Assembly (NCBI GenBank): GCA_052400685.1 | Contig: JBQTGJ010000002.1 | Reading direction: 5' to 3' (one strand) | From: CAZHHH01 sp052400685 | Lineage (GTDB): Bacteria > Bacteroidota > Bacteroidia > Bacteroidales > Marinilabiliaceae | Length of the DNA: 64,000 nt | Shown: positions 1 to 9,632 of the stretch, in pieces | Numbering within the stretch: the first letter of the stretch is position 1 | How the letters are laid out: each line of letters begins with the position of its first letter | Notes under the pieces: generated by a model | Databases searched by the model: none | Told to the model about the DNA's origin: nothing | Seen by the model: only the letters and a program-made list of their open reading frames with translations | Program-made: the position numbers and the translations under genes

Positions 1-645
1 TCGTTTACCATCAGTCCCCATATATTTGCCATATAAATAAGCTTCTGAATTGAAATTATTTTCATCCTGCTGATTCACATCCAATTCAAGAATACCTTGA
101 TCTACAAGAATTTTTTCATTGACACGGTCTGTTCTCCAGGCACAAAAATCACTGGCCTGTAACCAATTAACACCCACAACGGGATACTCACTATAAGCTG
201 GGTGACGAAGATAATTCTCAACCAAAGGTTCGTTATAAGCCAAAGCCCTACGCCAAACCAAAGTATCGGGCAAAGCTTTACGATAAACTTCAGGATAACT
301 CACAAATACACGGTTAATCCAGTATAAGTATTCACGATAATCGACGTTGCGAACCTCTGTTTCATCCATATAAAAAGAGGGCACTGTAACCCGACGTGGT
401 TTATTATTCCACTCACGCATAACGTCTTCATCGACCTGACCCATAATAAAAGTACCTCCTTCAACAAAAACAAGACCTGGTCCCATGTCCTGCTCAAAGT
501 TGGCATTATATTCAAATCCTCCATTATCTGAAGAATTATATTCCCATCCCGTAGTGGTTGAGGCGCTTTTACTAGCACCGCCGCCACACGAAACCAATGC
601 CATACCGGCAACAGCAGCAAATAACAAACTGAATTTACATCTCAT
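1..645 (-). CDS. gldJ: Gliding motility / T9SS lipoprotein GldJ (3' part beyond window edge)
   Basis: The first 215 codons of this gene are visible; the rest lies left of position 1. Residues 1-20 form a lipoprotein signal with a lipobox ending LVSC (Cys20). A Ser/Thr-rich linker follows, then the start of a formylglycine-generating-enzyme-like (SUMF1/FGE) fold: VFVEGGTFIMG near residues 63-73, then FYMDETEVRN and YREYLYW. GldJ and GldK are outer-membrane lipoproteins of this fold that form the periplasmic ring of the T9SS and gliding machinery. I prefer GldJ to GldK because it is divergent from porU-porV, a neighbourhood known from Flavobacterium johnsoniae. The catalytic Cys region of true FGE would lie beyond the edge, so enzymatic activity cannot be judged, but it is not expected. 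The start at 645 gives an ideal lipoprotein signal. Confidence 0.85.
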   Translation of the reverse strand, partial: MRCKFSLLFAAVAGMALVSCGGGASKSASTTTGWEYNSSDNGGFEYNANFEQDMGPGLVFVEGGTFIMGQVDEDVMREWNNKPRRVTVPSFYMDETEVRNVDYREYLYWINRVFVSYPEVYRKALPDTLVWRRALAYNEPLVENYLRHPAYSEYPVVGVNWLQASDFCAWRTDRVNEKILVDQGILELDVNQQDENNFNSEAYLYGKYMGTDGKR

Positions 646-731
646 AGCTTATCTTCTTGAGTACTTGATTGCAATGAAAAACAATGCATTTATAATCTGA
701 ATTAAAACCAATTTTCTTTCGCTTTATACTA

Positions 732-739
732 CAAAAATA
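732..739 (-). promoter_or_regulatory. Possible -7 element for gldJ
   Basis: Read on the minus strand this is TATTTTTG, matching the Bacteroidota -7 consensus TAnnTTTG, about 90 bases upstream of the gldJ start. I could not find a well-spaced TTTG -33 element, so the call is weak. Confidence 0.3.
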
Positions 740-871
740 GAAAAAGGTTATATCAATTTGAATACAATTCACTTTTTTCACGCAAAAATTAATTCAACTG
801 CAACGTTAACGAAATCTTTCAATATTTATTGCCTGTAATAACAAATTAAACAACAATAAAATTAAATATTT

Positions 872-1014
872 AGTGTTTGTCTATAAAAGTCAACTACTTC
901 GTTACGCTTGTCATAAAAATGGTCATTTACACCAGTAAACACACCTTTTTGGAGCTACGCAAGCCTTGAATTTAAACATTATAGCTCAAACTCCCGACTT
1001 TATGGACGGAAACT
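872..1014 (+). repeat. Interspersed polar repeat, copy 1 (group A ends)
   Basis: A 143-bp element beginning AGTGTTTGTCTATAAA and ending with the imperfect complement TTTATGGACGGAAACT. It is flanked by a direct ATTT duplication at 868-871 and 1015-1018. The centre carries TTTAC-acca-GTAAA at 926-939, then GCAAGCCTTGAATTT. It lies between divergent gldJ and porU. Confidence 0.85.
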
Positions 1015-1435
1015 ATTTAAGATAACATATAAAATGAAATTTATGGTATCATAAAAACATCTGTGATAAAATTTTCTTCAGATAAATATTTTCACTCACT
1101 GCCTCCCGTTTTTGGACATTAATTTAATCGCATCTCACCTCTTTTTCGCCTCTTTTAGACAAAAAACAAATTCCGTTATTTAAATATTTAAACTGAATGT
1201 AGAGCTGACCTAAAACACTTGCACCAAATTAATAAAGCTTCATTTTTTTTTGCGTTCATACGTAAATAAATTATTTCTTCATATTCCTATTGTTCACCCG
1301 GATATTTTCATTCAATGAAGTTATACTTTTATGAAAGAAGACTAAACTCCTCATTAAATTCAAAATAAAAATCCTTTCTTTTCACAAAAAACACAACATT
1401 TAATTGCCTCTAATCGTTTCAAATAAAAATAAATC

Positions 1436-1443
1436 TACTTTTG
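1436..1443 (+). promoter_or_regulatory. Candidate -7 element for porU
   Basis: TACTTTTG fits TAnnTTTG and lies about 49 bases upstream of the chosen porU ATG at 1492. No clear TTTG sits 19-20 bases further upstream, so this is a half-match. Confidence 0.4.
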
Positions 1444-1491
1444 CAGATAAACCTCCTGACCTGGATAATGTTATAATTATAAATTTTGCAC

Positions 1492-4400
1492 ATGCATCAC
1501 AAATTTCGCATATTCATATTTCTGATATTTAGCGGGCTAAATAACATTTCAAGCATGCCGGCGTCGCCAGTAAATAGTGCCAACTATGCCACCCATTCAC
1601 GTCTGGCTGAAGGGCTATGGTTAAAAATAAGTATTACGCAAAGCGGCATACATAAGATAAGCTATAGTACGCTAAAAGAATGGGGGTTCTCCAATCCCGA
1701 AAAAGTAAGTATTTTTGGTTACGGGGGACAACTGGTGCCAGCATTAAACAGCAGTTACCGACCTGACGATTTGCCAATTGTAGGCGTTTGGCATTATAAC
1801 GAAGCAATCTATTTTTATGGCCATGGCCCAGTGAATTGGATCTGGGATGAAAATGATCAATTTTTCAGGCATCAGCAACACTTGTATTCAGAAAAAGCCT
1901 ACTACTTTTTGTCAGAAACCGACGACACAAAACCCATCATTGAAAAGGACAGCCCTACAGGTACCGTTACCTATGAAACGAACTCATATGATTATTTGGA
2001 CTTTCACGAAAAAGAATCATTGAATCCGATGCCTTCAGGTAAAAAATCAGGAAGAAAAAAATTTGGCGAAATATTCTCCTCCACAGGAACCTTATCACGT
2101 CAGTTTAGTTTTACAATTAACCATCTATTATTGGCAAAGGCGATTAAAATAGAGGCTGCTGCTGCTGCCCGCTCATCGCAAACCAGCTACCTAAACTTTT
2201 ACAACGATGATTTAGTTCCTTTCTTAACGCTCTCATTTATCAAAATATCAATAGGTGATTACGAAAGTTACTATGCAAGAGAGAATCAGGCGCTGAGCCA
2301 ACTATATTCAACCTCCGAGACGATTGATCTGACTGTTACCTACTCCGACGCATCCACCACCTCAAGTGCCTGGCTAGATTACATCACAATTAATGCCCGT
2401 GCAGAATTAACTCTTGCCAACGATGAATTAATGTTCAGAGATGCCACAGCCTTGACCAGTTCCGGGCTAACTCGTTTCAATCTCAAAAATGCCAATAGTT
2501 CAACTCTTGTATGGAATATAACAGACATTACAACACCGTCAAAAGTAACAACCACATTAAACGGTAACCAGCTAACGTTTTTAGCTTCTGAAGAGGATCT
2601 TCACACATACATTGCTTTTAACCCCGACGGCACATTCCCGTCTCCTGTAAAAGAAGAAAACGTAGCCAACCAAGACTTACATAAACTAAGTGGAATTGAC
2701 TATGTAATTGTTGCCCCTGAAGAATTCTCGGATTATGCAGAAGAGCTGGCCAGCCTGCATCGAACATACAGTTCCCTGGATCCGATCATTGTAACACCAC
2801 AACAAATTTACAACGAATTTTCGTGGGGACATACCGACCCGACAGCAATACGTTCATTCATGCGGATGCTATACGAAAAAGCCGGTGAAAACAGCTCAGA
2901 ACAGCCCAAATACCTACTTCTGTTTGGCAATGGCTATTACACAAACCAAACCACCGACAACCCAGCAACCAACACCTGGATCCCAACTTATGAATCGGAA
3001 AATTCGGTACACCTATCACAATCGTACGTCACCGATGATTACTATGGCTTTTTGGATCCTACAGCTGGTGCCAGTGATGCCTCCGACAAATTAAGAATCG
3101 GAATAGGCCGTTTCCCGGTACGAACAAAGAGTGATGCCCGCATAGCGGTTGATAAGGTAAAAACCTATCTTGAAAATCAAACAACCGGCCAATGGCGCAA
3201 AAAAATAACATTTGTGGCCGACGATGAGGATAGCAATATACACGTGACTGATGCCGATGATTTAGCCGAAAAAATTAATGCTGAATATCCCAATTTCGAC
3301 GTTCAAAAAATTTACCTGGACAGCTATACTCAAACATCAGCGACAATGGGAGACAAGTACCCTGAGGCCCAGGAAGCTATTGATCGCGCAATAGCTGAAG
3401 GGACACTTATTTTTAATTATGTGGGACACGGCGGAACCGATGGCCTCTCGGGCGAACAGGTTATTACCAGTGCCTCCATACAAAACTGGACCAACCTCAA
3501 CCGTTTGCCGTTATTTGTAACAGCCACCTGCGAATTCAGTCGCTTTGACGATCCGGATAAAGTCTCCGCCGGAGAACTGGTTTTCTTAAATGCCAACGGA
3601 GGAGCAATCGCACTCCTTAGCACCACGCGCCTGGTATACTCAAGTCTGAACCATCAGCTTAACGAGGCCTTCTTCGATCAGGTTTTCAAAATGCAGGATG
3701 GTAATACGCATGGCGCTTTTGGCGATATTATAAAAGACACTAAAAACAACATCGGTAATACAATCAACAAATTAAATTTCACTCTTTTAGGGGATCCGGC
3801 TCTAAGGCTAAAATATCCTGACAACGAAATCAACACCGTTAAAATAAACAACATGGCGGTGACCTCTACTCCCGACACATTAAAAGCATTGTCCATTGCT
3901 GAAATAGAAGGCGAAATAACAGACATTGACAACAATTTACTTTCTGATTTTAACGGGACCGTTGAAATATCAGTTTTTGACAAAGCTCTTTCAATCAAAA
4001 CAAAAGGGAACGACGGAGAAACGCCTTTTGAGTATACTGAATACAGTAATTTACTCTTTAAGGGGAAAGCAAAAGTCGAACAAGGACATTTTACAGTTCA
4101 ATTTATGGTGCCCTATGATATCCGCTACAATTTCGATTACGGACGCATTAGCTATTATGCCGTCTCCGAAGATCAATCACAGGAGGCCATGGGGGCTTAC
4201 ACCGGTTTTATTGTAGGCGGTTTCAACCCCGATGCCGAAGAGGACAATGAAGGCCCTGAAATAACCTTTTACATTAACAATGCGGACTTCAAAGATGGGG
4301 ATAAAACAGGCACTCAGCCTATTCTATATCTCGAACTCAATGACGCGTCAGGGATTAACACGACTGGCTCGGGAATTGGCCATGATCTATTGCTGATAAT

Positions 4401-4905
4401 CGACGGTGACCACAATAACCCCATCAGCCTCAATGATTACTTCCAGGCCGATGAGAACAGTTATCAAAGTGGACAGCTTATTTACCAACTCTCAACCCTC
4501 GAAACGGGCGACCATGAACTGACCATTAAAGCCTGGGATAATTTCAACAACTCAACCTCTGTTTCCACGCATTTCAAGGTAACAGATAACAATGCATTAA
4601 CAATCCGAAACTTCAATTACTATCCAAATCCGGTGCAACTATCGTCGCCTGCCTACCTGAATTTTGAAACAGAAGAAGGTAATACTTTAATTACCATAAC
4701 AGCTACCGGATATAATCAGGCCGGGCGAAAAACAGGCTCTGAAAAATATCAATCCATCGCCGAAAACAACCTTATTGGGCCAATTGTATTACATTTGTCG
4801 ACGCTCGGAATAAAACAACAAGGATGGTACATTGTGCAATTTGATATTGAAACATCTACCGGGAAATCGAATCAAATAGCAAAAAAAATAATTGTTATTC
4901 CATAA
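1492..4905 (+). CDS. porU: T9SS C-terminal signal peptidase PorU
   Basis: PorU is the cell-surface, gingipain-like cysteine peptidase that removes the C-terminal sorting domain from T9SS cargo and passes it on for attachment. The product is 1,137 residues. An N-terminal signal ends near residue 25, followed by an Ig-like pro-region and a peptidase C25 domain from about residue 400 to 790. The likely catalytic dyad is His646 in YVGHGG and Cys680 in TATCEF. The last roughly 100 residues (YYPNPV to the end) look like a CTD fold; PorU is known to keep its own. ATG at 1492 is preferred over an in-frame TTG six bases earlier. porV follows on the same strand 66 bases downstream, as in other Bacteroidota, so an operon porU-porV-ispF is likely. 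Confidence 0.93.
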   Translation: MHHKFRIFIFLIFSGLNNISSMPASPVNSANYATHSRLAEGLWLKISITQSGIHKISYSTLKEWGFSNPEKVSIFGYGGQLVPALNSSYRPDDLPIVGVWHYNEAIYFYGHGPVNWIWDENDQFFRHQQHLYSEKAYYFLSETDDTKPIIEKDSPTGTVTYETNSYDYLDFHEKESLNPMPSGKKSGRKKFGEIFSSTGTLSRQFSFTINHLLLAKAIKIEAAAAARSSQTSYLNFYNDDLVPFLTLSFIKISIGDYESYYARENQALSQLYSTSETIDLTVTYSDASTTSSAWLDYITINARAELTLANDELMFRDATALTSSGLTRFNLKNANSSTLVWNITDITTPSKVTTTLNGNQLTFLASEEDLHTYIAFNPDGTFPSPVKEENVANQDLHKLSGIDYVIVAPEEFSDYAEELASLHRTYSSLDPIIVTPQQIYNEFSWGHTDPTAIRSFMRMLYEKAGENSSEQPKYLLLFGNGYYTNQTTDNPATNTWIPTYESENSVHLSQSYVTDDYYGFLDPTAGASDASDKLRIGIGRFPVRTKSDARIAVDKVKTYLENQTTGQWRKKITFVADDEDSNIHVTDADDLAEKINAEYPNFDVQKIYLDSYTQTSATMGDKYPEAQEAIDRAIAEGTLIFNYVGHGGTDGLSGEQVITSASIQNWTNLNRLPLFVTATCEFSRFDDPDKVSAGELVFLNANGGAIALLSTTRLVYSSLNHQLNEAFFDQVFKMQDGNTHGAFGDIIKDTKNNIGNTINKLNFTLLGDPALRLKYPDNEINTVKINNMAVTSTPDTLKALSIAEIEGEITDIDNNLLSDFNGTVEISVFDKALSIKTKGNDGETPFEYTEYSNLLFKGKAKVEQGHFTVQFMVPYDIRYNFDYGRISYYAVSEDQSQEAMGAYTGFIVGGFNPDAEEDNEGPEITFYINNADFKDGDKTGTQPILYLELNDASGINTTGSGIGHDLLLIIDGDHNNPISLNDYFQADENSYQSGQLIYQLSTLETGDHELTIKAWDNFNNSTSVSTHFKVTDNNALTIRNFNYYPNPVQLSSPAYLNFETEEGNTLITITATGYNQAGRKTGSEKYQSIAENNLIGPIVLHLSTLGIKQQGWYIVQFDIETSTGKSNQIAKKIIVIP

Positions 4906-4971
4906 TAATTTATGGAAAAAACGGTTTTAAAGTAATAACATAAAAAAGTGATAAACTCCAACAAACGAAAT

Positions 4972-6135
4972 ATGAAAGTTAATATTAAATCAGTCGCACT
5001 GATAGCTGCAATAGTTTTGTTTACGACCCCAAATAGCCATGCGCAAAACGATATTTCTTTGAGCGGTCAGGTAAACATCATCAGCACCGCTGTCCCATTT
5101 CTAAACATAGGACCAGACTCTCGTTCAGGAGGTATGGGAAATGCCGGCGTGGCTCTTTCACCCGACATCAATTCACAACACTGGAACCCATCAAAATTTG
5201 CCTTTATTGACAAAAACTATGGCGTAGGAATCTCGTACACCCCATGGTTACGCAAATTGGTAAATGACATAAACTTATATTATCTGACAGGCTTTTACCG
5301 ACTCGATAAAACGCAGGTCATAAGTGCCTCATTAAGATATTTCACATTAGGAGATATCACCTTTAAGGAAAACGAATACGATTATGGCTACAAAGTAAAA
5401 CCCAATGAATTTGCATTAGACCTTGCCTACAGCAGAATGTTATCGGAGCACTTATCAGGGTCGGTCGCATTTCGCTTCATCTACTCTGATTTATATCAAG
5501 GCTATTCACAAAATGGAGAATTGGAAGCCGGAACTTCATTTGCCGCTGATCTCTCATTTTTCTATAGAACAAAAACAGACCTGCTAAATGACGATTCGGA
5601 GTTAACAGCTGGTATTGACATTTCGAACATCGGACAAAAAATAACCTACGATGGCACACAAAAACAATTTATTCCAACCAACCTTCGTTTGGGAGTAGGC
5701 TACTCAACAGATATTGACGAATACAATAGTTTTACATTTACCATAGATGCTAATAAACTGTTGGTTCCTACCCCACCTTTAAATACAGATGAAAATGAAA
5801 GCTATGAAGAAAAATACCGCGACACTTCGGTGCCAAAGGCTATGCTTCTGTCGTTTTCAGATGCTCCAGGCGGATTAAAGGAAGAACTACACGAAATATC
5901 TTATGCGATCGGTGCTGAATATTGGTATGCCAAACAATTTGCCGTACGTGCCGGTTATTTTCACGAACACGAAACGAAAGGTAATCGCAAGCTATTCACT
6001 GCTGGTGTGGGCCTCAAATTTAACATGTTAACAATAGATGCTTCATACATCATCCCCGTAGTACAATCCAGTCCTCTGGCTAACACCATTCGTTTTTCCC
6101 TATCTGTAGATCTGGATCAATTCAATATAAACTAA
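4972..6135 (+). CDS. porV: T9SS outer-membrane shuttle protein PorV
   Basis: PorV (also called LptO) is a FadL-like outer-membrane beta-barrel that collects cargo from the SprA translocon and brings it to PorU. The 387-residue product begins with a signal peptide (MKVNIKSVALIAAIVLF, cleaved near SHAQ), followed by the family-typical segment LNIGPDSRSGGMGNAGVA and then alternating aromatic beta-strands to the C-terminus (SLSVDLDQF). An in-frame GTG at 4948 would add eight residues ahead of the signal; ATG at 4972 gives the cleaner signal and is chosen. It lies between porU and ispF with short gaps on the same strand. Confidence 0.93.
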   Translation: MKVNIKSVALIAAIVLFTTPNSHAQNDISLSGQVNIISTAVPFLNIGPDSRSGGMGNAGVALSPDINSQHWNPSKFAFIDKNYGVGISYTPWLRKLVNDINLYYLTGFYRLDKTQVISASLRYFTLGDITFKENEYDYGYKVKPNEFALDLAYSRMLSEHLSGSVAFRFIYSDLYQGYSQNGELEAGTSFAADLSFFYRTKTDLLNDDSELTAGIDISNIGQKITYDGTQKQFIPTNLRLGVGYSTDIDEYNSFTFTIDANKLLVPTPPLNTDENESYEEKYRDTSVPKAMLLSFSDAPGGLKEELHEISYAIGAEYWYAKQFAVRAGYFHEHETKGNRKLFTAGVGLKFNMLTIDASYIIPVVQSSPLANTIRFSLSVDLDQFNIN

Positions 6136-6146
6136 TAAAAACTTAA

Positions 6147-6629
6147 ATGAACTGGCGAATTGGAATGGGGTACGATGTTCACCGACTCGCTGTTGATTAC
6201 CAGCTTTGCCTCGGTGGTATCGAAATCCCTTTTGAAAAAGGCTCGGTAGGGCATTCTGATGGTGACGTATTAATACATGCTATCTGCGATGCCTTATTAG
6301 GAGCAGCTAATCAACGCGACATTGGCTATCATTTCCCGGATAACGATCCATCTTTAAAAGGTATTGACAGCAAAATACTGCTTTCAAAAACAATGGATAT
6401 AATCCATAAATCCGGTTATGAAGTGGGGAATATCGACAGTACAATTTGTCTGCAACAACCCAAAATAAATCCGTTTATACCCGAAATGCAAGCGACTTTG
6501 TCAAAAGTGATGGGAATTAGTAGTAAAGACTTATCAATAAAAGCTACCACAACCGAAAAAATGGGGTTTGTTGGTACAGGCGAGGGCATTTCAGCATATG
6601 CGGTAGTAATGCTTTACAAAAAAAACTGA
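6147..6629 (+). CDS. ispF: 2-C-methyl-D-erythritol 2,4-cyclodiphosphate synthase
   Basis: IspF forms the cyclic diphosphate MEcPP in the non-mevalonate isoprenoid pathway, in the cytoplasm. At 160 residues it has the usual family length. The divalent-metal ligands are visible as Asp10 and His12 (GMGYDVHRL) and His44 (HSDGDVLIH). The family segment TTTEKMGFVGTGEGI near the C-terminus carries the active-site Thr and the substrate loop. It starts 11 bases after porV and is probably cotranscribed. Its presence implies the MEP route to isoprenoids in this organism. Confidence 0.96.
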   Translation: MNWRIGMGYDVHRLAVDYQLCLGGIEIPFEKGSVGHSDGDVLIHAICDALLGAANQRDIGYHFPDNDPSLKGIDSKILLSKTMDIIHKSGYEVGNIDSTICLQQPKINPFIPEMQATLSKVMGISSKDLSIKATTTEKMGFVGTGEGISAYAVVMLYKKN

Positions 6630-6693
6630 GAACTTTAAAACATAACCATACTTAATTTGTTTGAGTGAAATAATACAACAATATTAAACAATA

Positions 6694-7023
6694 ATGAATA
6701 CCATTCAAACATTAGAATCATTTGAGCGCACTATAAATACCGAAGCAGCAGTATTAACGTACTTTTCGCATGACACGTGTAACGTATGTAAAGTTTTAAA
6801 GCCCAAAGTAGAAAACTTACTTTCAAAAAAATTTCCACTAATAAAACCTATTTATTGTGACATCCGACTTACCCCCGATGTAGCCGCCTCTTTGTCGGTT
6901 TTTACCGTTCCAACCATTATTATTTGGTTTGAAGGACATGAAACCTATCGGTTTAGTCGTAACATAGGTCTTCAAGAATTGGAAGCTGCCTTACAAAGAC
7001 CCTACGCCTTGCTCTTTGACTAA
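6694..7023 (+). CDS. Thioredoxin-family protein
   Basis: A 109-residue single-domain thioredoxin fold with a redox motif Cys29-Asn-Val-Cys32 (HDTCNVCKVL) in place of the classic WCGPC, and the cis-proline segment FTVPTIIIW around residues 70-78. No signal peptide is present, so it should act in the cytoplasm as a disulfide reductase or thiol carrier; the partner is unknown. It lies 64 bases downstream of ispF. Its stop codon is only 16 bases before the target duplication of repeat copy 2, so the repeat may form part of its 3' untranslated region. Confidence 0.85.
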   Translation: MNTIQTLESFERTINTEAAVLTYFSHDTCNVCKVLKPKVENLLSKKFPLIKPIYCDIRLTPDVAASLSVFTVPTIIIWFEGHETYRFSRNIGLQELEAALQRPYALLFD

Positions 7024-7043
7024 ATGGCGAATCAAGATTATTT

Positions 7044-7187
7044 AGAGTCTGTCTATAAAGTCCAAACTTCTGCGTTACGCTTGCTCTCAAAATGGTCATT
7101 TACGGGAGTAAACTCACATTTTTCGAGCTGTGCAAGCCTTGAATTTGAACTTTATAGCTCAAACTCCCGACTTTATGGACAGGCACT
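7044..7187 (+). repeat. Interspersed polar repeat, copy 2 (best-preserved copy)
   Basis: A 144-bp element flanked by ATTT at 7040-7043 and 7188-7191. The left end AGAGTCTGTCTATAAAGTC pairs with the right end GACTTTATGGACAGGCACT, which is nearly its reverse complement. The internal hairpin TTTAC-ggga-GTAAA is at 7099-7112. It lies between the convergent thioredoxin and cold-shock genes. A spurious 67-codon reading frame spans it. Confidence 0.9.
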
Positions 7188-7333
7188 ATTTAAAAGTAGG
7201 AACCATCTTTCTGAAAATACCCCATAACTAAAAAAAACAATTCTCTGAATCATATTTTCTGAGTCATCAAAAGCAAACCAACGTTTATCAAACGCATTCC
7301 AATACAGATCCGACCATCGGGATAAAATGAAAA

Positions 7334-7360
7334 GCGGTTGTCTCTAAAAGAGACAACCGC
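7334..7360 (-). terminator. Rho-independent terminator of the cold-shock gene
   Basis: A perfect 11-bp stem (GCGGTTGTCTC, 5-base loop, GAGACAACCGC). On the minus strand the stem is followed by TTTTCATTTTATC. It lies 33 bases past the cold-shock stop codon. Confidence 0.9.
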
Positions 7361-7392
7361 CTAAGTTCTCGGAAGTTATAATAGATTTATAA

Positions 7393-7584
7393 CTAAGCCA
7401 GCTTAACATTCACAGCGTTAAGACCTTTTCTACCTTCTTGAAGGTCATAGGTCACTTCATCGTTTTCACGGATCTTGTCTACAAGACCTGTAACGTGTAC
7501 GAAGTACTCTTCTCCTGATTCTTCATCTTTAATAAAACCGAATCCTTTGGTGTCATTAAAAAACTTAACAATTCCTTTGTTCAT
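7393..7584 (-). CDS. Cold-shock domain protein (CspA family)
   Basis: A 63-residue single cold-shock domain that binds single-stranded RNA or DNA and acts as an RNA chaperone. RNP1 is visible as KGFGFIK (residues 13-19) and RNP2 as YFVHVT (27-32). The start at 7584 leaves MNKGIVKFF, the normal N-terminus. The gene is monocistronic: it has its own promoter about 27-56 bases upstream and a strong terminator downstream. Whether it responds to cold or is constitutive cannot be told from the sequence. Confidence 0.95.
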   Translation of the reverse strand: MNKGIVKFFNDTKGFGFIKDEESGEEYFVHVTGLVDKIRENDEVTYDLQEGRKGLNAVNVKLA

Positions 7585-7610
7585 GATAATAATATAAAAA
7601 TTTAATAGTC

Positions 7611-7640
7611 CAAAGGTAGGATAATTATCTATAACCCAAA
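7611..7640 (-). promoter_or_regulatory. Bacteroidota-type promoter of the cold-shock gene
   Basis: On the minus strand, TTTG (7640-7637), an 18-base spacer and TACCTTTG (7618-7611) match the -33/-7 consensus. Transcription would start close to 7604, leaving a leader of about 20 bases. Confidence 0.65.
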
Positions 7641-7729
7641 CTTTTTTTTAAATAAAACTAAAAAAAATTACTACCGCTTAATATTTTCCCTCGTCACACC
7701 AAAATCCGCAAAGAAAAAACAGTCCCAAC

Positions 7730-9550
7730 TTATTCGTTATAAAACTTATGGGTACCCCTGTTTTCCTCATTAGCACCATAGGAATAAATTTCGCGTAACT
7801 GCGAAGCATATTTATGATACAAAACTCTACGTCGCAATTTTAAAGTGGGCGATAACTCGCCGGTAATGGCATTCCAGTCTTCCCATACCAGTTTAAAGCG
7901 TTTCAGTTGCTCATGCGATCCCAGACTTTTATTCACTTCATTCACTTCCTTTTGATACAATTTAAACACTTTTGGATGAGAGATGAGCTCCTGGTTATCA
8001 CGAAAAGGCAACCGATGATTATTGGCCCACATGTGCAGATATTCAAAATTGGGCAATAACAATGCGCTGGCAAACTTTTCGTTTTCGCCAACCACCATCG
8101 CCTGTTCAATAAAAAAGCTCTCTTTAAGAAGATTCTCGATAGCCTGCGGTGCTATATATTTACCACTGGAGGTTTTAAACATCTCTTTTTTACGATCGGT
8201 AATTTTCAAAAAACGACCTTCAACTAAAGTTCCGATATCACCGGTATGAAACCAATTATCCTGATCGATGGCCTCAGCTGTATTTTTAGCATCTTTATAA
8301 TAGCCCTTCATCACGCTATCGCCCTTGACCAATATTTCACCATCGTCATCAATGTTAACTTTTATATTTTCGAGTACAGGACCTACGGTTCCGATACGTA
8401 AGCAATTATCTTTACTCAAATGATTCACCGCAATAACCGGAGACGTTTCGGTCAATCCATAGCCTTCGAGCAATGGTATTCCGGCAGCAAAAAACAGCCG
8501 ACTCAAACGCGGCTGTAAGGCAGCACCCCCTGAGACTACAAATCTCAGTTCTCCGCCAAACGCCTTTTGCCACTTCGAAAAGACCATTTTACGTGCCAGC
8601 CACAAGCGTAATCCATACCAAAAATGATGTTTCCCGTTATAACGAAATTTTGAACCCAATTTTAGCGACTGATAAAAAGCAAACTTCTGAATACCTGAAA
8701 GAGCCTCCCCTTTAGATACAATACGATCATAAATCTTCTCGATAACACGAGGAACCGTCACAAAAGCGTTGGCCTGTATCTCCAATAAATTTTGAGATAT
8801 AGTTCCCAGATTTTCAGCATAATAGATCGTGCAACCAAGGTATTGAAATAAATAATTCACCATTCGTTCAAAAACATGGCACAATGGTAAAAAACTTAAT
8901 ACCCGGTCACCAGTCATTAAAGGAAACATAGACGAACACCCTTCCACATTACTTATAAAATTACGATGCGATAGCATAACCCCCTTTGGATTCCCGGTTG
9001 TTCCCGAAGTATAAATAATTGACACAACATCCTCGGGCAAAATTGCGTCCCGTACTGCAGCCAGCTGATCTTTATAAATTACACGCGATTCTTCACCCAA
9101 TTTGGTAATCTCACTCCAATGAGGGATGTCTTCGTAATAGTTAAAGGTGTAAATAGCCTCAATATGTTCAATTTCATCGACCAAAGGTTTCAGTTTCCGA
9201 TAAAAATTAATGTCGGAAACAATCAATATCCGGGCATCGGAGTGACTTAAAATATACCTGAATTCATCTTCGCCGATGGTCGGATAAATAGGAACGTGAA
9301 TGATACCTGCCATAGCCATCCCCATATCAACCATATTCCATTCGGGGCGATTATTGGATACAGTTGCAATTTTATCGCCTTTTTGAAAACCTTTCGCCAT
9401 CAATCCATAACCAAATCGTTTGGCTGTCCGGCTGTAATCCTCAGCCGTAAAAGTCACCCATTGCCCTTCACGTTTGGCTGCCAAAACATTGCGCTGGGCA
9501 TGATTAACCCTTAAATTATACAGCAGGTCAAATGTCCGTTCAATATTCAT
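7730..9550 (-). CDS. Long-chain fatty acid--CoA ligase (AMP-dependent synthetase)
   Basis: This enzyme would activate fatty acids to acyl-CoA through an acyl-adenylate. The 606-residue product has the P-loop-like motif TSGTTGNPKG at residues 181-190, the adenylate motif GYGLTETSPV, and WFHTGDIG before the C-terminal lid domain, all typical of the FadD15-like long-chain subgroup. I start at 9550 (MNIERTFDLL). The frame stays open up to 9688, but the extra 46 residues are a hydrophobic stretch partly encoded by repeat copy 3, so they are probably not translated. The nearest neighbours are unrelated, so the gene is probably monocistronic. Confidence 0.92.
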   Translation of the reverse strand: MNIERTFDLLYNLRVNHAQRNVLAAKREGQWVTFTAEDYSRTAKRFGYGLMAKGFQKGDKIATVSNNRPEWNMVDMGMAMAGIIHVPIYPTIGEDEFRYILSHSDARILIVSDINFYRKLKPLVDEIEHIEAIYTFNYYEDIPHWSEITKLGEESRVIYKDQLAAVRDAILPEDVVSIIYTSGTTGNPKGVMLSHRNFISNVEGCSSMFPLMTGDRVLSFLPLCHVFERMVNYLFQYLGCTIYYAENLGTISQNLLEIQANAFVTVPRVIEKIYDRIVSKGEALSGIQKFAFYQSLKLGSKFRYNGKHHFWYGLRLWLARKMVFSKWQKAFGGELRFVVSGGAALQPRLSRLFFAAGIPLLEGYGLTETSPVIAVNHLSKDNCLRIGTVGPVLENIKVNIDDDGEILVKGDSVMKGYYKDAKNTAEAIDQDNWFHTGDIGTLVEGRFLKITDRKKEMFKTSSGKYIAPQAIENLLKESFFIEQAMVVGENEKFASALLLPNFEYLHMWANNHRLPFRDNQELISHPKVFKLYQKEVNEVNKSLGSHEQLKRFKLVWEDWNAITGELSPTLKLRRRVLYHKYASQLREIYSYGANEENRGTHKFYNE

Positions 9551-9632
9551 ATTCAAATAATTAAACAATAAATGATACAAAAACAAGGGCCGTAAAGGTA
9601 AAAAAATAAGAAGATTAATGGTAGTCATAAAT

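Larger units (their letters stand above)
646..1491. other. Divergent intergenic region gldJ / porU
   Basis: This 846-base AT-rich spacer separates the two divergent T9SS genes. It holds candidate -7 elements for both directions and repeat copy 1 (872-1014). I see no open reading frame, RNA gene or terminator in the remainder. Confidence 0.7.

Noticed and set aside
1..645. Sulfatase-modifying (formylglycine-generating) enzyme
   Set aside because: The fold matches, but the lipoprotein signal and the place next to porU-porV identify GldJ, a structural T9SS/gliding protein.
7024..7227. 67-codon open frame after the thioredoxin gene
   Set aside because: It lies almost wholly inside repeat copy 2, and other copies of the repeat have stops in the same frame; it is not a gene.
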